Of a DNA stretch of 64,000 nucleotides, positions 18,833 through 29,000 are shown one piece after another. This stretch comes from Chitinophagaceae bacterium (GTDB lineage Bacteria > Bacteroidota > Bacteroidia > Chitinophagales > Chitinophagaceae). The stretch spans positions 1 to 64,000 of the forward strand of contig JAEUVB010000020.1 of NCBI GenBank assembly GCA_016786845.1, given 5' to 3'. The first letter of the stretch is position 1. The number at the start of each line of letters is the position of its first letter. Made by a program: the position numbers and the translations under genes. The notes under the pieces were generated by a model, which had not been told where the DNA came from, searched no databases, and saw only the letters and a list, made by a program, of their open reading frames with translations.

Positions 18833-18863
18833 TTGGCTTTTCAGGTGCGATGCAGTAAATTCG
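18833..18863 (+). promoter_or_regulatory. Candidate promoter for aconitase
   Basis: TTGG, a 19-base spacer, then TAAATTCG (one mismatch from TAnnTTTG), 43 bases before the ATG at 18907. Confidence 0.4.
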
Positions 18864-18906
18864 CGCAACTTCAGATTTCTAATTATCAACATTAAATATA
18901 AAGAAT

Positions 18907-21174
18907 ATGGCTTTTGACATTGAAATGATCCGGAATTTATACGCAACATTCCCTCAGAAAACGGAAGCTGCAAGAAAAGCTTTGGGCAGACCATTGACGC
19001 TTGCAGAGAAAATACTCTATGCACATCTGGATGCGGATATGACCTTGAAAGATTACCCAAGGTTGAACAGTTATGTCGATTTTAATCCGGATCGTGTAGC
19101 CATGCAGGATGCCACAGCCCAAATGGCCTTATTGCAATTTATGCAGGCCGGTCGTCCGAAAGTAGCCGTACCGTCTACTGTGCATTGTGACCATTTGATT
19201 GTGGCTAAAAATGGAAGTCAGGAAGATCTTGAATTTGCCAACCAAGAAAGCAAGGAAGTTTTTGATTTTCTGAGTTCGGTGAGTAATAAGTACGGGATTG
19301 GATTTTGGAAACCCGGTGCAGGGATTATTCATCAAATCGTATTGGAAAACTATGCTTTTCCCGGAGGTATGATGATTGGAACAGATAGCCATACGGTCAA
19401 TGCAGGCGGTTTGGGTATGGTGGCCATTGGTGTAGGTGGAGCCGATGCTTGTGATGTGATGGCGGGTTTGCCTTGGGAGCTATTAATGCCTAAATTAATA
19501 GGGATCAAATTGACCGGCAAACTCAGTGGCTGGGCAGCTCCCAAAGATATCATCTTGAAAGTAGCCGGTATCCTGACCGTGAAAGGTGGAACGAATGCGA
19601 TAGTGGAATATTTTGGTGAAGGTGCTCAAAGTTTGAGTTGCACCGGTAAAGGGACCATTTGTAACATGGGTGCTGAAATCGGAGCAACTACCTCAACTTT
19701 TGGATATGACGATAGTATGGAGCGCTACCTTAGAGCGACAGGTCGTGATCAGGTGGCTGATGCTGCCAATGCAATCCGTGAGCACCTGACCGGTGATGCT
19801 GAAGTGTATGCTGATCCAACAAAATATTTTGATGAAGTTATCGAAATAAATTTGAGTGAATTGGAGCCCCATTTGAATGGTCCTTTTACACCGGATCTCG
19901 CGACGCCTATTTCTAAAATGAAAGAAGCCATGGTGGCCAATAATTGGCCTTCCAAAATTGAAGTAGGTCTGATTGGCAGTTGCACAAATTCATCCTATGA
20001 AGATATCAGTCGTGCGGTGAGTTTAGCTAAACAAGTGAAGGAAAAAGGGTTGAGTTGCAAATCGGAGTTTACCATTAGTCCGGGTTCGGAATTAATCCGC
20101 TATACCATTGCTCGTGACGGGTTTTTAAATACTTTCCATGAAATTGGAGCCAAAGTATTTGCGAATGCCTGTGGTCCTTGTATTGGAATGTGGGACAGGA
20201 TGGGTGCTGAAAAACAAGAGAAGAACACCATCGTTCATTCATTCAACAGAAATTTTGCCAAGCGTGCCGATGGTAATCCGAATACATACGCTTTTGTAGC
20301 AAGTCCGGAAATCGTTACCGCCCTCGCCATTGCCGGAGACTTAGGGTTCAATCCGTTGACGGATAGTCTGATCAATGATAAAGGAGAGTCCGTGAAATTG
20401 GATGCACCACAAGGAGATGAATTGCCTACGCGTGGTTTTGATGTGGAAGATGCCGGTTTTCAGGCGCCTGCGGCTGACGGAAGTGGATTGCAGGTGATCG
20501 TTAGTCCGGATAGTAAACGATTGCAATTATTGGATCCATTTGCAACATGGGAAGGAACCGATTTAAAAGGATTGAAACTATTAATTAAAGCGAAAGGAAA
20601 GTGTACTACGGATCATATTTCTATGGCCGGTCCCTGGTTGAAATTCAGAGGGCATTTGGATAATATCAGTAACAACATGTTGATTGGCGCGGTGAATTAC
20701 TTCAACGAAAAAACAGATTCGGTTAAAAATCAATTGACCGGTGAATATGGTACCGTTCCAAGCACACAACGCGCTTATAAAGCTGCAGGAATCGGCACAA
20801 TCGTTGTCGGAGATGAAAATTATGGTGAAGGTTCATCCCGCGAACATGCAGCTATGGAGCCACGTCATTTGGGCGTCAGAGCCGTATTGGTCAAATCTTT
20901 TGCTCGTATACATGAAACCAACTTAAAGAAGCAGGGAATGCTGGCTTTAACTTTCGATAATAAAGCGGATTATGATAAAATATTGGAAGATGACACGATG
21001 GACATTGAAGGGCTGTTGTCCTTTGAGCCGGGCAAAAATCTCCAGTTGGTGCTGAATCACGCAGATGGAAGTTCGGAGACCATTCAGGTTAAACATAGTT
21101 ACAATGCTCAGCAAATAGCCTGGTTTAAAGCCGGTGGTGCTTTGAATGTCATTCGCGCCAGTATTCAGCAATAA
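18907..21174 (+). CDS. acn: Aconitate hydratase, mitochondrial type
   Basis: A 755-residue [4Fe-4S] enzyme of the TCA cycle that interconverts citrate and isocitrate. The cluster ligands are C359 ([10 protein letters not shown]), C422 and C425 ([10 protein letters not shown]), essentially the positions of mature bovine aconitase. Other landmarks are [25 protein letters not shown] and the swivel-domain [15 protein letters not shown]. Length and motifs match the mitochondrial-like aconitase of Bacteroidota rather than AcnA or AcnB of enterobacteria. It stands alone. Confidence 0.97.
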   Translation: MAFDIEMIRNLYATFPQKTEAARKALGRPLTLAEKILYAHLDADMTLKDYPRLNSYVDFNPDRVAMQDATAQMALLQFMQAGRPKVAVPSTVHCDHLIVAKNGSQEDLEFANQESKEVFDFLSSVSNKYGIGFWKPGAGIIHQIVLENYAFPGGMMIGTDSHTVNAGGLGMVAIGVGGADACDVMAGLPWELLMPKLIGIKLTGKLSGWAAPKDIILKVAGILTVKGGTNAIVEYFGEGAQSLSCTGKGTICNMGAEIGATTSTFGYDDSMERYLRATGRDQVADAANAIREHLTGDAEVYADPTKYFDEVIEINLSELEPHLNGPFTPDLATPISKMKEAMVANNWPSKIEVGLIGSCTNSSYEDISRAVSLAKQVKEKGLSCKSEFTISPGSELIRYTIARDGFLNTFHEIGAKVFANACGPCIGMWDRMGAEKQEKNTIVHSFNRNFAKRADGNPNTYAFVASPEIVTALAIAGDLGFNPLTDSLINDKGESVKLDAPQGDELPTRGFDVEDAGFQAPAADGSGLQVIVSPDSKRLQLLDPFATWEGTDLKGLKLLIKAKGKCTTDHISMAGPWLKFRGHLDNISNNMLIGAVNYFNEKTDSVKNQLTGEYGTVPSTQRAYKAAGIGTIVVGDENYGEGSSREHAAMEPRHLGVRAVLVKSFARIHETNLKKQGMLALTFDNKADYDKILEDDTMDIEGLLSFEPGKNLQLVLNHADGSSETIQVKHSYNAQQIAWFKAGGALNVIRASIQQ

Positions 21175-21492
21175 GACGCGGGTCCCTGATTGGATGCGCA
21201 ACGATGTTGATTAGTGGTCTTTTTTCCGGTTCGGTTACTGTTGTATTTTGGAAACTGATGTCCGTATGCGGATCGTTTAACCTGCGATGTAACGGGTGAT
21301 ATTCCATGATGCGCATAACAGTTTATCTTATACACTGCTGATGTTTCAGTAACTCTAGTAGGGGCTATGCACCTTTTGCTACAGTAATCGGTTCTAAATC
21401 ATAGGGAATGATTCTAAAGCTAAATTCGTGTAGCAGGTTGCGCTAGATTCCGTATTATTTCTAAAATATACTATCTTGTAGCAAATTTAGAA
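21175..21492. other. Intergenic stretch without recognisable features
   Basis: Some 318 bases between aconitase and the DUF2238 gene. I see no ORF of substance, no strong hairpin with a T-tract, no repeat and no tRNA. Confidence 0.6.
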
Positions 21493-22137
21493 ATGTTCAT
21501 TAGCACGGCGAGTAATCCGGATCGAATTCCTTTTAGGAAGAATATACTTCTTAAAATTTCGGTAATCCTTTTTTTTATCCTTTGGGCTTCCACTTTGATT
21601 GGAACCACAGATTTGAAAAATTGGATGTTTGAGAATACACTCGTATTCCTGTTTCTCTTCATCCTTGCCTTAAGTTATCAGTCTTTTAAATTTAGCGACC
21701 TATCCTATTTATTCATTGTGGTCTATTTGTGTCTGCACATATACGGTTCTAAGTATACCTATGCCGAAAATCCCTTTGGATATTGGTTGAAGGATGCCTT
21801 TCATTTTGAGCGAAATCATTATGACCGAATTGTTCATTTCTCTTTCGGATTCATGTTGACTTATCCGATGCGGGATTTTTTTCTGAACAAAATGGAATTT
21901 CCAAACTGGGTAGGATGGGTATTGCCGGTTGAAATCACATTGTCATTTAGCTGTCTTTATGAACTGATTGAATGGGCTGTGGCGGATATTTTTTTCCCAT
22001 CAGAAGGTGTAGCTTATTTGGGTACACAAGGCGATGTTTGGGATGCGCAAAAGGACATGTTTATGGCTTTTTGCGGAGCAGTCATTATCATGACCTTCTT
22101 TTATTGGTTGAAAAAAATGAAGAGGGCCAATAATTAG
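21493..22137 (+). CDS. DUF2238 / YjdF-family inner-membrane protein
   Basis: A 214-residue protein with about six predicted membrane segments. Family marks are the YDRIVHFSFGFMLTYPMRD loop, ELIEWAVAD and GTQGDVWDAQKDM, typical of DUF2238 (YjdF). Biochemical role unknown. Its stop codon overlaps the stop of the convergent LptA-like gene (22134), a four-base antisense overlap, so no separate terminator fits between them. Confidence 0.82.
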   Translation: MFISTASNPDRIPFRKNILLKISVILFFILWASTLIGTTDLKNWMFENTLVFLFLFILALSYQSFKFSDLSYLFIVVYLCLHIYGSKYTYAENPFGYWLKDAFHFERNHYDRIVHFSFGFMLTYPMRDFFLNKMEFPNWVGWVLPVEITLSFSCLYELIEWAVADIFFPSEGVAYLGTQGDVWDAQKDMFMAFCGAVIIMTFFYWLKKMKRANN

Positions 22138-23990
22138 TTGTTCATAATTTCTTCTTTGGATTTGGGTTTTCGTTCTATCAACCATTTAAACCCTGTCAGA
22201 TACCGGTCAGACTCCAGCATTTTGTCGATAGGCGGGAAATGTCCTTTAGGTTCGTCTAAAAAAACGATGCGTCTGACTGTTTTGTCTTCAAAATACACAT
22301 TCATTTGAGCGCATTCTGCTTTATTCATTCCCAGGAATCCTCCATCATCATCTTTTGCATAGTATATACTTTCGGCATTCTGATTCACATGAACCAGATA
22401 AATCTGATTTTCATTAAAGTAAGCATCTATAAAATTTCCGGAAACCTGATCATACATTTTTTCATAACCCGTTTCCGAGATCAACATGGCTGTTCCAATT
22501 AAATTAACCTCAGAGAGTTTATTTTGTATCGTTTTTAAGAAAATCGTATCTGCCGTTGACTGCTGGGTTTTACTCCACATCACCGGGTTTTTGAATAGTC
22601 GGAAAGTAGAATCTGTTTGATCATATATCAGACTGTCGCAAACAGCCTGCATAGAGTCTGAAAAAATTTTTACGATATGATTGGCCACAATGAGTTTGGG
22701 ATCCGGAGTGCCCTCTGCCGGCTTTTGATAGCTTGAATCTGCTATCAGCAGGTTATAAATATAGGTGTCGATTTTTTCCTTTTTCGAAGCAGGTTTCTTC
22801 CGAACCCATTTGAGGTTTTGTGCATCCATTTTTCGAACCGACATAAGGGTATCGGCACGCATAAATAAGCTATCCTTGTCTGCTAAAGTGATCAATTTAG
22901 GATGTTGAGTTGCCATCATAAATTTTGAATAATCATTGTATTCAACAACTTCTGCTATGAGTTTGGAATGCTGAGCGGTATCGATCACCACTACATGTCC
23001 AAAGGCTTTTCCATAGCCGCTGATTTTATTAAATTCGGTCTCTTTTGCGGTTAAGGTGATTTTGCCATCTTCTTGTTCAATGACCACATGTCCACTTGCT
23101 TTGCCATAGCCGGTTGATTTGTTATACTCCGCGAAATCTGCATTAATTTTCGTTTCATTTTTCAGATCGATGATTACCACATCACCTTTGGCTTTCCCGT
23201 ATCCCGTTTTGTCATTATAGGTCATCGTATTCCCGATGATGGTTTGATCATCACTTTCCACGGTGGTTCGACTGGTAAATACAGCCGTAGCATTTTTCGA
23301 ATCATAGGTGCCTGCTCGGGTGGTGATGGTACTGTTTTCAGTAATGATGGTTGAGGCTGCCAGAAATTTAACCACTTTGGTTTTGATATTGTAGGTGATT
23401 TCTTTTGATTCTACATTGTATTTAGGATTCGTGACTACCACACTATCGGAAAAATAGGATTGTTGAGAATACCCATTATACGTTCCATGTACACTGTTCA
23501 CAGTTGTTTCATCTGTTTGCAAGGTTCCGCCGTGGTCGTAACGTCCGATTTTGGTTTTGATATTATAGGTAAGTTCTTCAGTAAACAAAGAATTCGCCCC
23601 ATCAATAATTTGAACATCACCTTTCAGCAGGGCTGTATTGTTGTTGCCGGAATATCTAAGATAATCGCTATGTAAATTGACCCCATTGGCCTTGCTGATA
23701 TTCACCTGGCTAAAAGCTTCCACATAATTCAATTCAAGAAAAAGATGCGCGCTGTCGCAAGTCATGGTTACCCCGTCATGTTCGATGACCACTGCACCCA
23801 ATAATCGTTGATAATTTTTTACTTCACCCTGAGTGCCGATCACACTGTCGGTATGGCTGATACGAATTAATTTAAGGCCATTTGAGTCCAGTTCTGCAAC
23901 TTGAGCCTGCAGGTTCGACGAGAGAAATATTAAACATCCCCACAAGCCTATCCATAAGGTATAGGAAATGCCGGCTTTCACTTTATACAT
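22134..23990 (-). CDS. Large OstA/LptA-like periplasmic protein
   Basis: A 618-residue protein. ATG 23990 gives a signal sequence (cut near LQAQ) and sits three bases past the MCE gene stop, so it was preferred to the longer frame. Residues of about 50-340 are successive OstA-type beta-jellyroll repeats (GAVVIEHDGVTMTCDSAHLF, LRYSGNNNTALLKGDVQII, TMTYNDKTGYGKAKGDVVII, AEYNKSTGYGKASGHVVIE). E. coli LptA has about 185 residues, so this is more than three times longer, with a C-terminal third I do not recognise. Role inferred: part of the LPS bridge from inner to outer membrane. It is transcribed after mlaD-like and amidase genes and faces lptD. Confidence 0.82.
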   Translation of the reverse strand: MYKVKAGISYTLWIGLWGCLIFLSSNLQAQVAELDSNGLKLIRISHTDSVIGTQGEVKNYQRLLGAVVIEHDGVTMTCDSAHLFLELNYVEAFSQVNISKANGVNLHSDYLRYSGNNNTALLKGDVQIIDGANSLFTEELTYNIKTKIGRYDHGGTLQTDETTVNSVHGTYNGYSQQSYFSDSVVVTNPKYNVESKEITYNIKTKVVKFLAASTIITENSTITTRAGTYDSKNATAVFTSRTTVESDDQTIIGNTMTYNDKTGYGKAKGDVVIIDLKNETKINADFAEYNKSTGYGKASGHVVIEQEDGKITLTAKETEFNKISGYGKAFGHVVVIDTAQHSKLIAEVVEYNDYSKFMMATQHPKLITLADKDSLFMRADTLMSVRKMDAQNLKWVRKKPASKKEKIDTYIYNLLIADSSYQKPAEGTPDPKLIVANHIVKIFSDSMQAVCDSLIYDQTDSTFRLFKNPVMWSKTQQSTADTIFLKTIQNKLSEVNLIGTAMLISETGYEKMYDQVSGNFIDAYFNENQIYLVHVNQNAESIYYAKDDDGGFLGMNKAECAQMNVYFEDKTVRRIVFLDEPKGHFPPIDKMLESDRYLTGFKWLIERKPKSKEEIMNN

Positions 23991-23992
23991 AG

Positions 23993-24988
23993 TTAGTCGT
24001 TGGCGTTTGGTGCCGGTGCGGGAGGGCATTCATTTTTTTGTTTTTTACCAAAAATATTTACATTGATGTATCGTGAAGGCCGTGCGTTAATATCGTAGAG
24101 TAAGTTGTTTGCCGTTGCTAAAGTATTTTTAAGATTCTTGTAAAGCTTATCATCATTCATCAACATGGCTAAGCTGCCATTGCCGTGATTGACTTTATTC
24201 AGCGTGATTTGTAAATCATCCAGTGTTTTCTTCAGTTCATTCACCGTTGCATCAAAGTTCACTTTGCTTAAATTGGCAGTGGTGGTCTCCGCATTATTCA
24301 AAACGCGAGTAATGGTTGAGTTGTTTTTATCCAGATTGGCAGAGAATGAATTTAGATTTGCAATTAAGGAAGAGATTTTTGCACGTTGTGCATTCAGCTC
24401 TTTAGCAAATTGACTAAATTCCTGCATGGTTGAATTCAGGTTGGTAAACGTGGCTTTTAAACTATTCTGCGTACTCACATCGAGAATGTTGTTGATCGCA
24501 TGTATCGTGGTGTCTAATGAAGCCACTGCTGAATTAATTTTATCAATGGCCGGTCCTGCTGAAGCTCCCAGGCTTTCTATCGTTCCAAGTTCGATTTCGC
24601 CAAGAATAGATTGATTGTCGCCTAAGGGCTTTGTTGATTTTCCAAGAACGATGTTCACCGCTTTTGTGCCCAGCAAATCCAGAGACACTATTTTTGCTTT
24701 AGAGTCTTCGGGGATGACAATTTCTTTATTGATGTTCATGATCACCAATACTTTGCCGGGTTCATTTTTTGACAATTCGATAGACTGTACCGCGCCGATA
24801 TTGAATCCTTGTAATTGAACATAACTGGAAGGCGTTAAGCCCTGCACATTGTGGTATGAGGCCATTACTTTTCGCGTAGATGAAAATATGCCGGATCCTT
24901 TCAGATAGTTAAATCCGAATACGAACATCAGTATAGCTAAAATACCTAATGCTGCAATCTTGATTTCTTTAGAGTTATTAATTTTCAT
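23993..24988 (-). CDS. MlaD/MCE-family lipid transport substrate-binding protein
   Basis: A 331-residue protein with one N-terminal membrane anchor (residues 10-30) followed by an MCE domain (about 38-115: VMASYHNVQGLTPSSYVQLQG, IGAVQSIEL, AKIVSLDLLGTKAVNIVLG). A long helical region with many NLNSxxxxF-type repeats covers residues 150-290, and there is a proline-rich tail. It is the periplasmic hexamer-forming subunit of Mla-type ABC systems that move phospholipids across the envelope. The ATPase and permease genes are not next to it. It lies 29 bases after the amidase gene and immediately before the LptA-like gene. Confidence 0.88.
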   Translation of the reverse strand: MKINNSKEIKIAALGILAILMFVFGFNYLKGSGIFSSTRKVMASYHNVQGLTPSSYVQLQGFNIGAVQSIELSKNEPGKVLVIMNINKEIVIPEDSKAKIVSLDLLGTKAVNIVLGKSTKPLGDNQSILGEIELGTIESLGASAGPAIDKINSAVASLDTTIHAINNILDVSTQNSLKATFTNLNSTMQEFSQFAKELNAQRAKISSLIANLNSFSANLDKNNSTITRVLNNAETTTANLSKVNFDATVNELKKTLDDLQITLNKVNHGNGSLAMLMNDDKLYKNLKNTLATANNLLYDINARPSRYINVNIFGKKQKNECPPAPAPNAND

Positions 24989-25017
24989 GCAATCTTTTTG
25001 ATGGTAAGCGAAAACGA

Positions 25018-25812
25018 TTAATTTTCATTGATGACCTTGGCCGGTTCCTTTTCGGATTCCTCTTTATAAAATTTGATTCCTTTGAAGATGGCCATGGCTA
25101 CTTCATCCTGACCTTCAGGCGTGTTGAGGTAGCTTTCTTCTTCTGCATTGTTTAGATAACCAATTTCAACCAAGACGCCAGGCATAGCGCTGCTTGCCAA
25201 TACCTGTAAGCTTTGCTGACGTAATCCCTCGGTGACGCGGCCTTGATTGCCAAATTCTTCATTGATCTTACTGCCCAGTACTATACTCTGAGTGAGGAAG
25301 GCTTGCGAATATTGCGCGATGATAATGGCCGTAGCAGGGTCGTTGGGGTCAAGCATTTCTTCGTTGTTTTCGCGAAAATTGTTGGCATTTTCCCCAATCG
25401 CATACTCTTTTTCATCTACCCGTGTAGGTCCGCAGACTAACACCAATGTGCCTTTTACCGGAGAATTTTTTTTAGGGGTTGAATTGACATGAATGGAAAT
25501 AAATAAATCACCTTTTTCACGATTGGCGAATTCGGTTCTTTCTTTCAATTCAGGGTACCAATCATATTCACGGGTGTAAGCTACTTTTACATCCTTATAC
25601 ATTTGCTGTACCAGTTTGCCTACTTTCTTAGCAACAGCCAGGGTTATGTCTTTTTCATAAGAATAGGCACCATGACAGCCCGGGTCCCGGCCACCATGGC
25701 CTGCATCAATGACAATTTTTCGAATTTTCTTTTTGGCTTCAACCATTTGAGGTACTAACACAGATGTTAGGGTGAAGAAAAGAAGGAATATATGGACAAA
25801 TAGTTTTTTCAT
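25018..25812 (-). CDS. amiC: N-acetylmuramoyl-L-alanine amidase
   Basis: A 264-residue Amidase_3 enzyme with a signal peptide (first 26 residues). Zinc ligands are visible: H39 in VIDAGHGGRDPG, E53 in YEKD and H108 in ISIHVNS; the catalytic glutamate lies in GVLVEIGYLNN. It cleaves the bond between MurNAc and the stem peptide in peptidoglycan, for cell separation or remodelling. It is the first gene of a minus-strand operon with the MCE and LptA-like genes and diverges from lptD, with 78 bases between the starts. Confidence 0.93.
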   Translation of the reverse strand: MKKLFVHIFLLFFTLTSVLVPQMVEAKKKIRKIVIDAGHGGRDPGCHGAYSYEKDITLAVAKKVGKLVQQMYKDVKVAYTREYDWYPELKERTEFANREKGDLFISIHVNSTPKKNSPVKGTLVLVCGPTRVDEKEYAIGENANNFRENNEEMLDPNDPATAIIIAQYSQAFLTQSIVLGSKINEEFGNQGRVTEGLRQQSLQVLASSAMPGVLVEIGYLNNAEEESYLNTPEGQDEVAMAIFKGIKFYKEESEKEPAKVINEN

Positions 25813-25890
25813 TATGGGTATGCCGTTAAAATTCTATTAACCCTTTTAACCACCGGGGTACTGATTAGTTATATACTTTTGTTGAGTTGG

Positions 25891-28482
25891 ATGTTCACAC
25901 TGCGTAAAAATAGCTATAAGTTCAGACTTTTCGGAAGAAAGTATATCTCAAATTTCGTTATTTGCATGCTATTATTCCATGTGCCGGCATTGGCCCAGGA
26001 TATTCAGTTAGACGAGTTGGGGAAACCCATCCTGACCGATACGGTAGTTAAAGATTCCGGGCAAAATTTTCCAATTTCAAAAGATAAGCCTGAGTCGGAA
26101 GTAACCTACCATTCCAAGGATTCTATTGTGTATGACGCTAAAACGAAAAAGCTGTATTTACACAATGGGGCTGAAATAGGATATCAGGAAGTGAAAGTCA
26201 ATGCAGATTACATTGTATTTGATCAGGATTCGAATACATTAACCGCCCTCGAATTGCAAAATATAGAAGGTGATTCCAGTGGCAAGTCCCGTATTGCCCA
26301 AGGGACTGAATCGTCTACGTTTAGTGCATTGAAATATAATTTCAAGTCGAAGCGTGCTCTCGTAGAAAATGCCTATTCACAATATGGTGAGGGGTTTATT
26401 TTGAGTGAGCAGGTGAAACGTAACAACGACGAATCCATCAATGGATATAAAAATTTATATACAACCTGTAACGAAGAGCATCCTCACTTTGGCATCGCAG
26501 CCCGCAGAATTAAAATTATTCCGAATAAAGTGGCTGTTACCGGTTCGGCCAATTTGGTCATCGAAGATATTCCTACACCATTGTATTTGCCTTTTGGCAT
26601 GTTTCCTTTAAAGCAAGGACAACGAAGTGGATTTAAATTGCCTACTTATGACATGAGTGAAAATCTGGGCTTTGGTCTGCGTGAAGGAGGTTATTATTTT
26701 GCCATTAACGATCACATTGATTTATTGGCTTTAGCGGATATTTATGCTTTAGGAACTTGGAGGGCGGGGTTTATCAGTAATTATATTTACCGTTATCGAT
26801 TCAATGGTGGATTTGGATTTAATTATGCCTATAATAAAATTGGAGACGAATTCGAACCCGGAAATCAAAGTAACCGAAACTTTAACCTGACCTGGAATCA
26901 TACGATCAATCCTAATGTAATGCCGGGAAGCAATTTTTCGGCTAATGTCAATATTGCCAGCAGCCGGTATAATACCTTCAATTCTTATGATGCGAATACC
27001 TATCTGAATAACAGTCTGTCATCCAATATATCTTATTCCAAATCATGGGCCGGTAAGCCGTATAATTTCTCTGTTGCTTTAAGGCATAATCAAAATAATG
27101 CAACGCGTTTGGTTCAAGTCACTTTGCCGGAAATGAATTTTTCCGTCAATCAGATTTTTCCTTTTCAATTTCGTAAGGATATTATCAAACCCAGATGGTA
27201 CGAGAAAATTGGCGCCAGTTATCAAATATCAGCCATCAATCGGATTGATTTTTACGATTCCAATTTTAGTATATCTAATTTGAATGCCAATGACTTTCAA
27301 AATGGTATAAAGCATACGATTCCTATTTCGGCCAGCTATAATATTTTGAAGTTTGTGAATATGTCCATGACGGCAGGCTATAACGAGTATTGGTACACCA
27401 AAAAATTCTTAAAGCAGTATAATTTTTCAGAGGCGAAACTCGATACGAATCGGATGACCGGATTTTTTACAGCCAGAGACTTTAATGTGGGTACCTCTTT
27501 TTCCACACGGATATATGGGATTAAATTATTCAAGAAAGGTTGGCTCAAGGGCATCCGGCATGTGCTGACACCGCAAGTGAATTTGAATTATCGCCCTGAT
27601 TTTGGCGGAGGTATCGGTCAAACCTATTACCAAACCTTTACGGATAAAAATTACACCAGTGCGCGACTTTCCTATTTCGACGGTTCGGTCTACGGAGGTC
27701 CTCCGGATGGCCGAGTAGGGGGCATTGGTCTAAATCTGGGAAACACATTGCAACTTAAAGTAAAAAGCAAAAAGGACACCATCAATGGCGTTCAGAAAAT
27801 CAATATTATCGATGGGTTGAATTTTTCGACATTTTATAATTTAGCTGTTGATTCGTTTAATTGGAGTAATCTCGCTATTTCTTATCGGACCACCTTGTTC
27901 CAAAATATTAATCTGTCCGGCGCCGTCAGTTATAGCCCTTATGCCATAGATAAAGAAACAGGCCGACGAACCCCCACAACTTTATATAAGCAAAATGGCA
28001 GAATCCTTAGATTCGAATCAGCTAATTTGGCCATAGGCGCCAGCCTTCCGGTGAAAAAGAATTCCGCTTTAAATCAGGCAAGTGAGGGGCAATTGCAAGC
28101 CATTGGTCCCAATTATGGCAGTTATGCAGATTTTAATATTCCGTGGAGCTTAAATCTGAATTATAATGTCTCCTTCCGTAAACTGTTTTTGGTTGCGACC
28201 CAAAAGGATACATTAACACTTACCCAGGACATGAATTTCAGTGGTGATGTCAATCTGACCACGAAATGGAAAATTGGGTTTAGTAGCGGATATGATTTTA
28301 CGGCCAAGCAACTGAGTTTCACTTCATTCGATATATATCGTGATTTACATTGTTGGGAAATGCGTTTGAATCTCATTCCATTCGGCTTCCGAAAAAGCTA
28401 TAATTTTGCATTAAATGTGAAAGCATCGGTATTACAAGACCTGAAATTGTTAAGACGTAAAGATTTTAGAGATAATTTGTAA
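25891..28482 (+). CDS. lptD: LPS-assembly outer-membrane protein LptD
   Basis: A protein of 863 residues from ATG 25891 (TTG at 25879 would add four). After a signal sequence (cut near ALAQ) there is an OstA-type jellyroll (residues of about 55-130: DSIVYDAKTKKLYLHNGAEI, VKVNADYIVFDQD), the conserved TTCNEEHPHFGIAARRIKII segment and PLYLPFGMFPLKQGQRSGF, then a large beta-barrel. It inserts LPS into the outer membrane; its partner LptE was not seen here. It is divergent from the operon with the LptA-like gene. A TACTTTTG element at 25874-25881 may be its -7 box but lies very close to the start. Confidence 0.92.
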   Translation: MFTLRKNSYKFRLFGRKYISNFVICMLLFHVPALAQDIQLDELGKPILTDTVVKDSGQNFPISKDKPESEVTYHSKDSIVYDAKTKKLYLHNGAEIGYQEVKVNADYIVFDQDSNTLTALELQNIEGDSSGKSRIAQGTESSTFSALKYNFKSKRALVENAYSQYGEGFILSEQVKRNNDESINGYKNLYTTCNEEHPHFGIAARRIKIIPNKVAVTGSANLVIEDIPTPLYLPFGMFPLKQGQRSGFKLPTYDMSENLGFGLREGGYYFAINDHIDLLALADIYALGTWRAGFISNYIYRYRFNGGFGFNYAYNKIGDEFEPGNQSNRNFNLTWNHTINPNVMPGSNFSANVNIASSRYNTFNSYDANTYLNNSLSSNISYSKSWAGKPYNFSVALRHNQNNATRLVQVTLPEMNFSVNQIFPFQFRKDIIKPRWYEKIGASYQISAINRIDFYDSNFSISNLNANDFQNGIKHTIPISASYNILKFVNMSMTAGYNEYWYTKKFLKQYNFSEAKLDTNRMTGFFTARDFNVGTSFSTRIYGIKLFKKGWLKGIRHVLTPQVNLNYRPDFGGGIGQTYYQTFTDKNYTSARLSYFDGSVYGGPPDGRVGGIGLNLGNTLQLKVKSKKDTINGVQKINIIDGLNFSTFYNLAVDSFNWSNLAISYRTTLFQNINLSGAVSYSPYAIDKETGRRTPTTLYKQNGRILRFESANLAIGASLPVKKNSALNQASEGQLQAIGPNYGSYADFNIPWSLNLNYNVSFRKLFLVATQKDTLTLTQDMNFSGDVNLTTKWKIGFSSGYDFTAKQLSFTSFDIYRDLHCWEMRLNLIPFGFRKSYNFALNVKASVLQDLKLLRRKDFRDNL

Positions 28483-28571
28483 TAAAAAATTTCAGACTTT
28501 CATTTTCTAAGCGATTGGTTTAATTAAAGTAAATTATTGATATACATATCACGAGTATAGTCAGTAAATGT

Positions 28572-28579
28572 TATATTTG
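28572..28579 (+). promoter_or_regulatory. Candidate -7 element before the carbon-uptake cluster
   Basis: TATATTTG matches TAnnTTTG exactly, 17 bases before the ATG at 28596. The -33 region is not convincing. Confidence 0.4.
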
Positions 28580-28595
28580 GCTGATTCACAACTTC

Positions 28596-28931
28596 ATGCA
28601 AGGATTTAAAAAGGCTATATTTTATTGTTTTATCGTTCTCTTTACGATTGTGTATACGATCGATAAGTGCGAGCATATCCTGAGTATGGTAAATGGATCA
28701 GACATTTCTATGACCATGGATTGTGATGATGCCGAAGACGACGATTCAGAATCTGAAGATTCGAAAGTCAAAGAATCCAAATCGTATTTTGTAGCGAAGG
28801 AATTTCCCTTTAAAACGATGGGTTGTGAAGCATTAGTAGCCCAAAGGGCCATTATCTGTAATGAGCGTTGTTACGCTTCAACTGACCATAGTCAGGCCGT
28901 TTATTCGCCTCCCGATATGATTATCGGGTAA
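28596..28931 (+). CDS. Small secreted or membrane-anchored acidic protein, unknown
   Basis: A 111-residue protein. An N-terminal hydrophobic segment (FYCFIVLFTIVYTI) is a signal or anchor, followed by a very acidic patch (CDDAEDDDSESEDSKVKESK) and three further cysteines (MGCEAL, IICNERCYA). No family recognised. It lies 70 bases ahead of the SulP gene in the same direction, behind a good -7 element, so it may be the first gene of the inorganic-carbon operon. Confidence 0.6.
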   Translation: MQGFKKAIFYCFIVLFTIVYTIDKCEHILSMVNGSDISMTMDCDDAEDDDSESEDSKVKESKSYFVAKEFPFKTMGCEALVAQRAIICNERCYASTDHSQAVYSPPDMIIG

Positions 28932-29000
28932 TCGTTCAGTTTGAACTTTTTTTTCATCGCAAGCACTGCGATGATTGACATTTTATCAATTTAAATCAGT

